Part shown: positions 36,116 through 43,822 of the stretch, piece after piece | Position numbering within the stretch: the stretch's first letter is position 1 | Layout: each line of letters opens with the position of its first letter | Source: GCA-002727615 sp964442655 | Lineage (GTDB): Bacteria > Pseudomonadota > Alphaproteobacteria > TMED109 | NCBI GenBank assembly: GCA_964442655.1 | Contig: CAYTZM010000001.1 | Location: 62,001 to 126,000 of the forward strand | Length of the DNA stretch: 64,000 nucleotides | Reading direction: 5' to 3' | Position numbers and translations under genes: made by a program | The notes under the pieces: generated by a model | The model's input: the letters and a program-made list of their open reading frames with translations, nothing else | Database searches by the model: none | What the model was told of the DNA's origin: nothing

Positions 36116-36500
36116 AATTATAAATCCTGAAGGATGGAAAAAGGCAAAAGGTTATTCAAATGGTATTTTAACTGAAGATGGGGTGTTATATATGGGTGGA
36201 CAAATAGGTTGGAATTCTCATCAAATATTTGAAGATTTTACTTTTATTGGTCAAATGGAACAAATATTACATAATATTTTGGCAATAGTTTATGAAGCAG
36301 GCGGAGAGGTAAAAAATATTGTTCGTTTAACGTGGTATATTAAAGATAAGACTGATTATTTAGCTAACCAAAAAAATATAGGAAAAATATATCAAAAAGT
36401 CATGGGCAAACATTTTCCTGCTATGACAGTGGTGATTGTAAGAGACTTAATAGAAGATGAAGCAATATTAGAAATTGAAGCTACGGCTATTATAAAATAA
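36108..36500 (+). CDS. RidA/YjgF-family (enamine/imine deaminase-like) protein
   Basis: About 130 residues from ATG 36108, overlapping the ligase end by 8 bases; an upstream ATG in the same frame (36051) would just re-read the ligase gene. FKIINPEGWKKAKGYSNGI, YMGGQIGWNS, FIGQMEQILHNILAIVYEAGGEVKNIVRLTWYI and HFPAMTVVIVRDLIEDEAILEIEATAII are RidA-type. RidA enzymes hydrolyse enamines and imines. An enamine is what a 2-aminobenzoyl-CoA monooxygenase/reductase is known to make, so a deaminating role here is a natural inference. Confidence 0.85.
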   Translation: MFKIINPEGWKKAKGYSNGILTEDGVLYMGGQIGWNSHQIFEDFTFIGQMEQILHNILAIVYEAGGEVKNIVRLTWYIKDKTDYLANQKNIGKIYQKVMGKHFPAMTVVIVRDLIEDEAILEIEATAIIK

Positions 36501-36518
36501 TAAAGTATTATATTTCAT

Positions 36519-36956
36519 TTATTTGCATGTGTTACATAAAACTGGAATTTCAACATTTATGTTAGGTGTAAGAAGAATCCCCAAGTCTTTAGAGCTTTTA
36601 TTTAAATTTAACCCCATGCTTTTATTACATGTTTCGATAACTTTAGAACAGCATGTACATATATTAGTAATATGAGTATGAATTTCATCTGGATTAGAGC
36701 ATAATACATATTTGTTTAGCAATGATATCTTATGAACAATTTTCAGTTTTATCCAAAAATCTATTACTCTATAGATAGAAGATATATTTAATTTCTTATT
36801 CTTTTTTTTTAGACTATCTCTTAAGTCATAAGCAGATACAGGTATTTTACATTCTAGAAGCATATCAAGAATAGCAATTCTATTTGGTGTTATAGATTCT
36901 TTTAAGTCTATACATACTTCAATAGCTTTATTTTTCATTTTTAAATTTTTTTTCAT
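36519..36956 (-). CDS. Fur-family metal-responsive repressor (possibly Zur)
   Basis: 145 residues. The winged helix has SITPNRIAILDMLLECKIPVSAYDLRDSLKKK and ISSIYRVIDFW; the metal-binding region has EIHTHITNICTCC and a second Cys pair CNTC at the C-terminus, giving the structural Zn CxxC...CxxC set. Fur-type proteins bind DNA with Fe, Zn or Mn. Zur is favoured because the gene diverges from a metal-type ABC locus with a His/Asp-rich permease, and a 19-base palindrome lies between them. A plain Fur role cannot be excluded. Confidence 0.82.
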   Translation of the reverse strand: MKKNLKMKNKAIEVCIDLKESITPNRIAILDMLLECKIPVSAYDLRDSLKKKNKKLNISSIYRVIDFWIKLKIVHKISLLNKYVLCSNPDEIHTHITNICTCCSKVIETCNKSMGLNLNKSSKDLGILLTPNINVEIPVLCNTCK

Positions 36957-37002
36957 AAATTCAATATAATATAAAGTTTCATAATTGACAAGTAGTTTTA
37001 TA

Positions 37003-37021
37003 AATGCAATATTATTGCATT
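37003..37021. promoter_or_regulatory. Candidate Fur/Zur box
   Basis: AATGCAATATTATTGCATT is a 19-base palindrome symmetric except at its centre, placed 47 bases upstream of the Fur-family start and about 180 bases before the ABC ATPase. Its size and AT-rich inverted form fit Fur-superfamily operators. It could repress both divergent units. Confidence 0.45.
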
Positions 37022-37035
37022 ATTATATTCGTTAT

Positions 37036-37081
37036 ATATATTTAAACTGCTATTTTTTCTCCCTTGGCAGTTTAAATATAT
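37036..37081. other. Long perfect stem-loop in the divergent Fur/ABC gap
   Basis: A 15-base inverted repeat, arms 37036-37050 and 37067-37081 (inner part AAACTGC/GCAGTTT), encloses a 16-base loop. No T-run follows on either strand, so it is not an ordinary terminator. It could be a leader RNA hairpin of the ABC operon or a protein-binding dyad. Confidence 0.4.
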
Positions 37082-37109
37082 TTGCTTTATTGGTGTGGAA
37101 ATTATATTA

Positions 37110-37196
37110 GTGATAAAAAATTATAAAAAAAGAATTGGTTTAAATATTGTAATTATTTTTACGTTTCTATGTTTTGTACACTGTATTTTTCATTAG
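37110..37196 (+). CDS. Possible 28-residue hydrophobic peptide
   Basis: A GTG-initiated frame, VIKNYKKRIGLNIVIIFTF then LCFVHCIFH and stop TAG at 37194, has a basic N-terminus and one hydrophobic helix and ends 8 bases before the ABC ATPase start. No good ribosome site is seen. It may be a leader peptide, a remnant of a lost signal peptide, or chance. Confidence 0.2.
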   Translation: MIKNYKKRIGLNIVIIFTFLCFVHCIFH

Positions 37197-37204
37197 GGAT
37201 AAAT

Positions 37205-37897
37205 ATGACAGACACTTTAGTAAAAATTAAAAACTTAAAATACTCTTATAATAAAAAATCTTTATTTGAAATGACTGTGAAAAATTTTTCTTTAAATAAA
37301 GGAGAAAGATTATTAATTCATGGTGAATCAGGATTGGGAAAGTCTACCTTTTTAAATCTTATTTCTGGTAGTATAGAAGCAAAAATAGGGGATATTGAAA
37401 TACTAGGGAATAATATATCTAATCTTCCAGGGTTTGCTAAAGATGAAATTAGAGGTAATCATTTTGGAATAGTTTTTCAAACCTTCAATTTATTACCCTA
37501 CATATCTGTTGAGAAAAATATATTGTTAGGACTTGTTTTTTCAAAAAGAAAAAGATCTAAAATAGAAAATATAAAAAAAGAAATTAAGGTCTTGATGCAG
37601 AATTTGTCCTTAAATTATGATGAATTGAAAGATAGAAAATCTTATCAATTAAGCATAGGACAGCAACAACGAGTTGCCGTTGCTAGAGCACTGATTGGTA
37701 GACCTGAAATTATTTTAGCTGATGAACCAACCTCAGCATTAGATTTAGATAATCAAAAAATATTTTTAGATTTGCTGTTCAGATCTTTGGATAAAGATAA
37801 GCAAGGACTAATTATGGTAAGTCATAATAAAGATGTATCTAAAAATTTTTCACAGGTTAAGAATATAAAAGATATTTGTGAGTTAAAAAATGTTTAG
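37205..37897 (+). CDS. ABC transporter ATP-binding protein (LolD/MacB type)
   Basis: 230 residues from ATG 37205, preceded by an AGGGA ribosome site; a frame back to 37169 has no such site. Walker A is HGESGLGKSTF, Q-loop FGIVFQTFNLLPYISVEKNI, signature LSIGQQQRVAVARALIG, Walker B IILADEPTSALD. It energises the FtsX-like permease encoded with an 8-base overlap. Gene order resembles the zinc-regulated zrg cluster of Vibrio as I recall it; a metal-related role is inferred from that and from the adjoining Fur-family gene. Confidence 0.88.
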   Translation: MTDTLVKIKNLKYSYNKKSLFEMTVKNFSLNKGERLLIHGESGLGKSTFLNLISGSIEAKIGDIEILGNNISNLPGFAKDEIRGNHFGIVFQTFNLLPYISVEKNILLGLVFSKRKRSKIENIKKEIKVLMQNLSLNYDELKDRKSYQLSIGQQQRVAVARALIGRPEIILADEPTSALDLDNQKIFLDLLFRSLDKDKQGLIMVSHNKDVSKNFSQVKNIKDICELKNV

Positions 37898-39341
37898 AAT
37901 TACTCTAGCATTTCAATCTATATTAAATAGATGGTTAAGCTGTCTATTGATTATATTAACTTTATCTGCTTCTATATCTTTATTTTTCACAGTAACAAGA
38001 ATTCAGGAATCGGTTAGGGTTGGATTTCAAAACACTGTTTCAGGAGTGGATAGTATTATAGCTGCTAGAGGAGGAAATTTACAAATTCTTTTAAACTCAG
38101 TTTTTTTAATAGGGGAGCCTCCAAATAAGATTACATGGGAATCTTATAAAGATATTGATAAAATGAAAGGTATAAATTTCTTAGTACCTATTTCTTTAGG
38201 AGATAGTCATAAAGGTTATAGAGTAGTAGGTACCACAAATAGTTATTTTAAAAATATAAAATTTGGTAATAAGAAAGACTTAACTTTTTCAGCAAATATA
38301 AATAAGAGTATAGGTTTTTCAAACGTATTTGATGTGGTGATTGGAAGTTCTGTAGCAGAAAAGTTAAACTATTCAATAGGAAGTGAAATAGAAATAACTC
38401 ATGGCCTTGGTAAGTCAGGAGTTGTGCATTCATTTAATTCAAGTAAAGAAGATGATCACGATGACCATGCTGATCATGATGACGATGCAGAACATGAAGA
38501 TCACGATGACCATGCTGATCATGATGACGATGCAGAACATGAAGATCACGATGACCATGTTGATCATGATGACGATGCAAAACATGAAGATCACGATGAC
38601 CATGCAGAACATGCGCATGATATGGCAGGCTTTAAAGTTTCAGGAATACTTGAAGCGACTGGCACACCAATTGATAGTGCAGTTTATATTAGTGTATTAG
38701 GATACGAAGTTATTCATAAAGGATGGATCGCTAATCAGAAAGTTATGGATATATCTGAAGAGCATTTAATGGATGAGGATCTAGAACCCACTTCTATTTC
38801 AGCTATTTTTGTTTCTTTAAAAAACCGTACCCAAATATTTCAGCTACAAAGAGATGTTTTAAATTATAAAAAGGAAGCTTTAAGTGCTGTTCTTCCTGGT
38901 TTAACATTGTCTAGATTGTGGGCTTTGACATCAAATATAGATAAAGCTTTTAAAATTATTACGGCGTTTATTATATTTATTGCTTTATTAGGAATGACCG
39001 CGATGACTATTGCAGGTTTAAACAGTAGAAGACGTGAAATGGCAATTTTACGCTCAGTGGGAGCTTCGCCAAGGGTTGTTGTATCACTTTTACTAATAGA
39101 GTCTGTTATTATTTCATTAATTTCTACTATCATAGGTTATCTAATGATGTTTTTTATTTTTTATTTTGGACAAGGGATTTTAGAAAATCATTATGGAATT
39201 TATATAGAAGGATATTCAATTAAATATGATGATGTAAAAATTATATTAGCGATAGTATTTTGCTCTCTATTAGCTACCATTATTCCAGCTTTTAGAGTAT
39301 ATAGAAGTACCCTTAGGGATGGTTTATCGGTTAAGTCATAG
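37890..39341 (+). CDS. FtsX-like ABC permease with His/Asp-rich tandem-repeat insert
   Basis: 483 residues. An N-terminal helix (SCLLIILTLSASISLFF), a large extracytoplasmic domain, and three C-terminal helices with TAMTIAGLNSRRREMAILRSVGASPRVVVSLLLIES, the MacB/FtsX signature. Inside the periplasmic domain, residues ~187-245 are almost entirely His, Asp, Glu and Ala, made by a 45-base DNA repeat. Such a segment should bind Zn, Ni, Cu or similar ions loosely. The ATPase overlaps upstream and a small membrane protein follows 9 bases later. Import, export or lipoprotein-type extraction cannot be separated by sequence. Confidence 0.83.
   Translation: MFRITLAFQSILNRWLSCLLIILTLSASISLFFTVTRIQESVRVGFQNTVSGVDSIIAARGGNLQILLNSVFLIGEPPNKITWESYKDIDKMKGINFLVPISLGDSHKGYRVVGTTNSYFKNIKFGNKKDLTFSANINKSIGFSNVFDVVIGSSVAEKLNYSIGSEIEITHGLGKSGVVHSFNSSKEDDHDDHADHDDDAEHEDHDDHADHDDDAEHEDHDDHVDHDDDAKHEDHDDHAEHAHDMAGFKVSGILEATGTPIDSAVYISVLGYEVIHKGWIANQKVMDISEEHLMDEDLEPTSISAIFVSLKNRTQIFQLQRDVLNYKKEALSAVLPGLTLSRLWALTSNIDKAFKIITAFIIFIALLGMTAMTIAGLNSRRREMAILRSVGASPRVVVSLLLIESVIISLISTIIGYLMMFFIFYFGQGILENHYGIYIEGYSIKYDDVKIILAIVFCSLLATIIPAFRVYRSTLRDGLSVKS
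38454..38604 (+). repeat. 45-base in-frame tandem repeat, about 3.4 copies
   Basis: Copies at 38454-38498 and 38499-38543 are identical; 38544-38588 has two changes (C to T and G to A); a partial copy begins at 38589. Each unit encodes DHDDHADHDDDAEHE. Identity at DNA level points to recent slippage or recombination, so copy number may vary between strains. Confidence 0.95.
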
Positions 39342-39350
39342 GGAATATTA

Positions 39351-39725
39351 ATGGAACACTTAATAGAAAAATATTTATTGGGTTTAGATGGTAATTTGCG
39401 AGGCTTTATATTTGGTTTTGTGCACGTTACTATTATGCTTATAGGTTATTATTCTGGTTGGAGTATCAATAGATTATTAAAGTTGGTATCTAATGGTTAT
39501 ATCGCTGGTTTGTTTGGTGCTGCTTTAGCTCACGTAATTGCCGATTTGATAGCAAGTTATCTGGATCCACATCTTAGATCTATGGCTTTAGGTATTGTGA
39601 TAGGAGGACTTATTCCTCTAGCTATAGTTCCTCTTTTAGAAAAATTTATAACCAAGAGCAAACATCATATCGTTGTTGGAGATCATGAAGATATTGAAAA
39701 AGACTCAAAATCTGCACATAAATAA
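39351..39725 (+). CDS. Small membrane protein of the metal-type ABC locus
   Basis: 124 residues with three hydrophobic segments (GFIFGFVHVTIMLIGYYSG, GYIAGLFGAALAHVIADLIASYL, LGIVIGGLIPLAIVPLLEKF) and a charged His-containing tail (KSKHHIVVGDHEDIEKD). I do not recognise a named family with certainty; similar small proteins accompany the DUF3299 gene in zrg-like loci. It lies 9 bases after the permease gene. Confidence 0.65.
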   Translation: MEHLIEKYLLGLDGNLRGFIFGFVHVTIMLIGYYSGWSINRLLKLVSNGYIAGLFGAALAHVIADLIASYLDPHLRSMALGIVIGGLIPLAIVPLLEKFITKSKHHIVVGDHEDIEKDSKSAHK

Positions 39726-39796
39726 CTGCAATGATAATACTTATTTATATTTTTAGTTTATAATACGTTAAAATGTATTTCTTATAAGGAGTATGA

Positions 39797-40345
39797 ATGA
39801 AATTTTTTTGTAAAATATTTCAAAGAATTATTTTTCTATTTTTTATTAGTATAAGCATATCTTTTGCTAATAAAGATAATATTCCTAAAGATATTTCTTG
39901 GATAGAATTATTACCAGAGGATGCATTTGATTTTGTACCAGAAAGTGGTGTTACAGATGAAATGTGGAATGATCCTGAATTTATTCAGAAAGTGGAACAG
40001 GCGGGATTGGCTACCGTCCCTAGTTTAGAGGGTAAATATATTAGGGTTATTGGTTTTATGGTGCCTTTAGAAGTAGATTACGGTGAAGCAGAGACTGTAA
40101 ATGAATTTGTCTTGGTTCCTTCACCTGGCATGTGTATGCATGTTCCACCACCTCCACCAAATCAATTAATTTTAATAAAATTATCAAAGCCTGAAATAAT
40201 TAGAATGATGTATCAACCAATAGGAGTTATTGGAAAAATATCTATTAACCCTCCAAAGGAAGATACTTTTGGGAGTGTGTATCTTATTGCAAATCCTACT
40301 TCTATAGAGGATGTGGTTTGGGATGATTTGAATTTAGGCCAATAA
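39797..40345 (+). CDS. Periplasmic DUF3299-family protein
   Basis: 182 residues with a signal peptide ending about residue 24 (SISFA). IRVIGFMVPLEVD, VNEFVLVPSPGMCMHVPPPPPNQLI and IGVIGKISINPPK are the DUF3299 pattern; the CMHVPPPPPNQ segment offers Cys and His as possible ligands. Members often lie with FtsX-type ABC genes in zinc-regulated clusters. Biochemical role is unknown. AAGGA precedes the ATG; the gene is probably the last of the metal-type ABC unit. Confidence 0.8.
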   Translation: MKFFCKIFQRIIFLFFISISISFANKDNIPKDISWIELLPEDAFDFVPESGVTDEMWNDPEFIQKVEQAGLATVPSLEGKYIRVIGFMVPLEVDYGEAETVNEFVLVPSPGMCMHVPPPPPNQLILIKLSKPEIIRMMYQPIGVIGKISINPPKEDTFGSVYLIANPTSIEDVVWDDLNLGQ

Positions 40346-40362
40346 AAACAAAAATTGATATA

Positions 40363-41289
40363 TTAATTTTCTATAGAACCATCTTCATGAGGTGCCAATG
40401 CGGCATATACTGCCCGGTGCATAGCCGTATTAATTCCATGTTTTTTACCTAATTTTTCTATTGCACCATTTAGAGCTGATGCCTCTAATTTATGGCCATT
40501 CTCTAAAGCAGGTAAAGTTGAAGCTTTCATACCTTCAGGTAAAGAGTCTAATTGTTGCATTGTTAATTCTACTTGATTATCTGGAAGCTTAACTTTTTCA
40601 GCTCTGGCAACTAATACCACTTCAGTAGCTAAATCTTCTAATAATTTTCTTGTTGTTTTGTTAGATCTACAAGGTCCTAAAGGGAGTCTAGTTAAACAAT
40701 TTGCTCCGGCTAATGTGCATATCATAATAATTTTTTGCCAAAGATCACATTCAATATCTTTAGGTATATTATTGTTTATTCCGGCTTCTTCACAGGCTTT
40801 TTTAAATTGTTGAATTCTAGGACTGATTTGATTATTAAATTCTCCAAATTTTAACATTTGCATCGTTGAATTATGCCTAATTATACCAGGTTTCTCTAAT
40901 AAGGCACTAATAGCTGCAATACCACCTATAATATTATCTTTTCCTAAAATATTTTGCATTATATCGAAATGACCAATTCCATTAAGAAAAGGTATTATTG
41001 CTGTACTTGGATTGATAATAGGTTTAAGTAAATTACAGGAAGCTTCAGTGTCATAAGCTTTGACACAAAATAAGATAAAATCAGGACTAGTGAAATCATT
41101 TGGATTATCACTAGTTTTAGCGGGGTTTATATGAATATCTCCTAATTCGCTCATAACCTTAAGTCCATTACTTTTTATCGCTTTTAAATGTTCTCCTCGT
41201 GCTATAAACGATACATCATAACCTGCGTTTGCAAGTTTAGCCCCGAAAAAACCTCCTACACCACCAGTTCCCATTATCATTATTTTCAT
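40363..41289 (-). CDS. 2-dehydropantoate 2-reductase family protein (PanE/ApbA)
   Basis: 308 residues. IMIMGTGGVGGFFGAKLANAGYDVSFIARG is the NADP-binding start; FCVKAYDT and the helical C-terminal domain with KIIMICTLAGANCLTR, where the family lysine and Asn lie, fit ketopantoate reductase. It would reduce 2-dehydropantoate to pantoate for CoA synthesis. Family members with other 2-oxoacid substrates exist, so the symbol is withheld. Convergent with the DUF3299 gene. Confidence 0.82.
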   Translation of the reverse strand: MKIMIMGTGGVGGFFGAKLANAGYDVSFIARGEHLKAIKSNGLKVMSELGDIHINPAKTSDNPNDFTSPDFILFCVKAYDTEASCNLLKPIINPSTAIIPFLNGIGHFDIMQNILGKDNIIGGIAAISALLEKPGIIRHNSTMQMLKFGEFNNQISPRIQQFKKACEEAGINNNIPKDIECDLWQKIIMICTLAGANCLTRLPLGPCRSNKTTRKLLEDLATEVVLVARAEKVKLPDNQVELTMQQLDSLPEGMKASTLPALENGHKLEASALNGAIEKLGKKHGINTAMHRAVYAALAPHEDGSIEN

Positions 41290-41414
41290 TTTAAAATCCT
41301 TTTTCTTTTATAAACTTTTAGTAATATAGTTTATTTAATGTACTAGCAATATATGAATTTATTAAAATAACTATATTTAATGTTTTTTTATGTAAATCTA
41401 ATAACGGGATAGAA

Positions 41415-42212
41415 ATGATTATTTTAGGGTGTTTTTTTGCAAGTTGTATGGGTGTTGTTTTAGGGTCTATAGGAGCTGGTGGATCTATTTTGCTTCTGCC
41501 TATTCTTGTTTATTTTTTTGAAATAAACCCTGTATTAGCAACTAGCTATTCTTTAATTATTGTTGGTTTAACAGCTCTATTAGGTTGTTATAAGTATTTA
41601 GTTAATAAACAAGTTAATATATTAGTTGCATTAAAGTTTTCAATCCCTTCATTAATATTTGTTTATCTTACAAGAAGGTTTTTTGTTCCTTTATTTCCAG
41701 ATAATATTACTTTTTTAAATATAAATTTTAGTAAAGATTCATTGATAATGATTATATTTTCAATATTAATGTTTATTTCGGCAATTTCAGTTTTATCTTT
41801 TAAAGAACGAGTTTTAAGTATGAAAAAAATAAATTTATTTATTAATAATTTATTACTTTTTTTACAAGCCTCTTTGGTAGGTTTTATTACTGGAATAGTA
41901 GGGGCAGGAGGAGGCTTTTTAATTATTCCAGTTTTAGTTATTTTTAATAAATTAGATATGAGGACAGCTGTTGGCACCTCATTGTTAATAATATTTATAA
42001 AATCTATTTTTGGTTTTATTGGTGATTTTCAAACAGGAGTATATATAGAAAGTTCCTTATTCTTTATAATTTTATTTTTTACATGTGTGGGAATGTTTAT
42101 AGGACCTATTTTATTTAAAAATTTTCTTTCTGATAGTTTAAAAAAGTTATTTAGTTATTTTACATTAGTCATAGCAGCAATAATTTTATTTAACGAAATT
42201 TTAAGTATATAA
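41415..42212 (+). CDS. TauE/SafE-family sulfite exporter-like permease
   Basis: 265 residues with about eight hydrophobic helices. The two internal repeats show GSIGAGGSILLLPILVYFFEINPVLATSYSL and GIVGAGGGFLIIPVLVIFNKLDMRTAVGTSLLI, the defining TauE/SafE motif. Members move sulfite, sulfoacetate or other sulfonated or organic anions. It stands alone, with no sulfonate genes adjacent; export of sulfite arising from sulfide oxidation is conceivable but unsupported. Confidence 0.87.
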   Translation: MIILGCFFASCMGVVLGSIGAGGSILLLPILVYFFEINPVLATSYSLIIVGLTALLGCYKYLVNKQVNILVALKFSIPSLIFVYLTRRFFVPLFPDNITFLNINFSKDSLIMIIFSILMFISAISVLSFKERVLSMKKINLFINNLLLFLQASLVGFITGIVGAGGGFLIIPVLVIFNKLDMRTAVGTSLLIIFIKSIFGFIGDFQTGVYIESSLFFIILFFTCVGMFIGPILFKNFLSDSLKKLFSYFTLVIAAIILFNEILSI

Positions 42213-42291
42213 TTTTTTAATTAATATAATAGTCTAGCATAAATTAGTGTGTATAATATTTGTTTTATAGTTAAAAAAGAAGGAATTGGTT

Positions 42292-43266
42292 ATGAAAACA
42301 CGTATTACAGAAATGTTTGAAATTGAGCATCCTATTATTCAAGGTGGAATGCACTATGTAGGTTTTGCAGAATTGGCAGCAGCAGTCTCTAATGCAGGTG
42401 GTTTAGGAATTATAACTGCTTTAACGCAAAAGACTCCAGAAGATTTAGCTAAAGAAATTAGTAGATGTAAGGAAATGACCAATAAACCAATAGGAGTTAA
42501 TTTAACATTTTTGCCTGTTGTAGAAGCACCAGACTATCCAGGCTATATTAATGCTATTATAGAAGGTGGTGTAAAAATAGTCGAAACGGCAGGAAATAAT
42601 CCTTCTAAATGGTTACCGTTATTGAAAGAAAACAATATAATAGTTATCCATAAATGTACTACAGTGAGACATGCGCTTAAAGCAGAAGCAATAGGTTGTG
42701 ATGCTGCATCTGTAGATGGATTTGAATGTGGTGGACACCCTGGAGAAGATGATATTCCTAATATGATTTTATTGCCTAGAGCTGCAGAAGAATTAAAAAT
42801 ACCTTTTGTTGCATCTGGAGGCATGGCTGATGCAAGGTCTTTAGTTGCATCATTAGCTATGGGAGCTGATGGAATGAATATGGGTACAAGATTTATAGCT
42901 ACTAAAGATGCCCCAGTACATGAAAACGTAAAGCAAGCAATCCTTGCTGCATCAGAGTTAGACACGCGATTAGTTATGAGACCTTTGAGAAATACAGAAA
43001 GAGTTTTAGTAAATAAGGGTGTAGAAAAAATATTAGAAAAAGAAAAGGAGCTAGGGGCACATCTTAAATTTGAAGATATTATAAAAGAAGTTTCTGGGGT
43101 TTATCCTAAGGTTATGTTAGATGGAGATATGGATGCTGGTGCTTGGTCTTGTGGTATGGTAGCAGGTTTGATTCATGATATTCCGACAGTAAAAGAATTA
43201 ATAGATCGTATTATGCAAGAATCTAATGAATTAATAAAGAATAGGTTAGAAGGTATTTTAAATTAG
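42292..43266 (+). CDS. Nitronate monooxygenase (2-nitropropane dioxygenase family)
   Basis: 324 residues from ATG 42292, with AAGAAGGA about 8 bases upstream; the TTG at 42286 is not needed. EIEHPIIQGGMHYVGFAELAAAVSNAGGLGII, GVNLTF, DGFECGGHPGEDD (conserved His) and ASGGMADARSLVASLAMGADGMNMGTRFIAT are FMN TIM-barrel NMO motifs. It oxidises alkyl nitronates, or acts on enoyl substrates in related enzymes. It is followed by msrA after 26 bases, perhaps an oxidative-stress pairing. Confidence 0.87.
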   Translation: MKTRITEMFEIEHPIIQGGMHYVGFAELAAAVSNAGGLGIITALTQKTPEDLAKEISRCKEMTNKPIGVNLTFLPVVEAPDYPGYINAIIEGGVKIVETAGNNPSKWLPLLKENNIIVIHKCTTVRHALKAEAIGCDAASVDGFECGGHPGEDDIPNMILLPRAAEELKIPFVASGGMADARSLVASLAMGADGMNMGTRFIATKDAPVHENVKQAILAASELDTRLVMRPLRNTERVLVNKGVEKILEKEKELGAHLKFEDIIKEVSGVYPKVMLDGDMDAGAWSCGMVAGLIHDIPTVKELIDRIMQESNELIKNRLEGILN

Positions 43267-43292
43267 TTAAATAATAATTTATAGGATTCTAT

Positions 43293-43814
43293 ATGGCTAG
43301 AGCGATATTTGCTGGTGGTTGCTTTTGGTGCACTGAAGCAATTTTTATGAGAATAAAAGGGGTGGATAAAGTTAATTCTGGATATATTGGAGGACATATA
43401 GAACATCCTTCTTATGATCAGATATGTGATGGAAATACGGGTCATGTAGAAGCTGTTGAAATATTTTATAATGAACGTAATATTAGTTATAAAGAATTAC
43501 TTAAAATATTTTTTCATACTCATGATCCTACACAATTTGATGGGCAAGGTAATGATATAGGTCCACAGTATTTATCTAGGATATATTTTATAAATGAAAT
43601 GCAAAAGATAGCAGCTCAGAAATATATTGAACATATAGAGAGTGACTACAGCACTCCAATAATTACAAAATTGTATGCAGAAAAACCATTTTATATTGCT
43701 GAAGACTATCATCAAAATTATTTTAATAATAATAATAGTCAGCCATATTGTCAGTTAGTTATTGCGCCCAAAGTTAATAAACTGAACAATTTTTACAAAA
43801 AATTATTAAAATAA
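43293..43814 (+). CDS. msrA: Peptide methionine-S-sulfoxide reductase
   Basis: 173 residues. IFAGGCFWCTEAIF contains the catalytic Cys near residue 10; SGYIGGHIEHPSYDQICDGNTGHVEAVEIFYN and FFHTHDPTQFDGQGNDIGPQYLS are MsrA signatures, with EDYHQNYF near the end. The C-terminal resolving cysteine region is PYCQLVI. It repairs oxidised Met in the cytoplasm. No msrB is fused or adjacent. Confidence 0.95.
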   Translation: MARAIFAGGCFWCTEAIFMRIKGVDKVNSGYIGGHIEHPSYDQICDGNTGHVEAVEIFYNERNISYKELLKIFFHTHDPTQFDGQGNDIGPQYLSRIYFINEMQKIAAQKYIEHIESDYSTPIITKLYAEKPFYIAEDYHQNYFNNNNSQPYCQLVIAPKVNKLNNFYKKLLK

Positions 43815-43822
43815 ATATAATT

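Noticed and set aside
38454..38604. CRISPR array
   Set aside because: Repeat units are directly adjacent without spacers and translate in frame as part of a permease.
38401..38700. Methionine/isoleucine-rich alternative-frame ORF over the repeat
   Set aside because: It is a by-product of the tandem repeat read in another frame; the FtsX-like permease frame has clear homology features.
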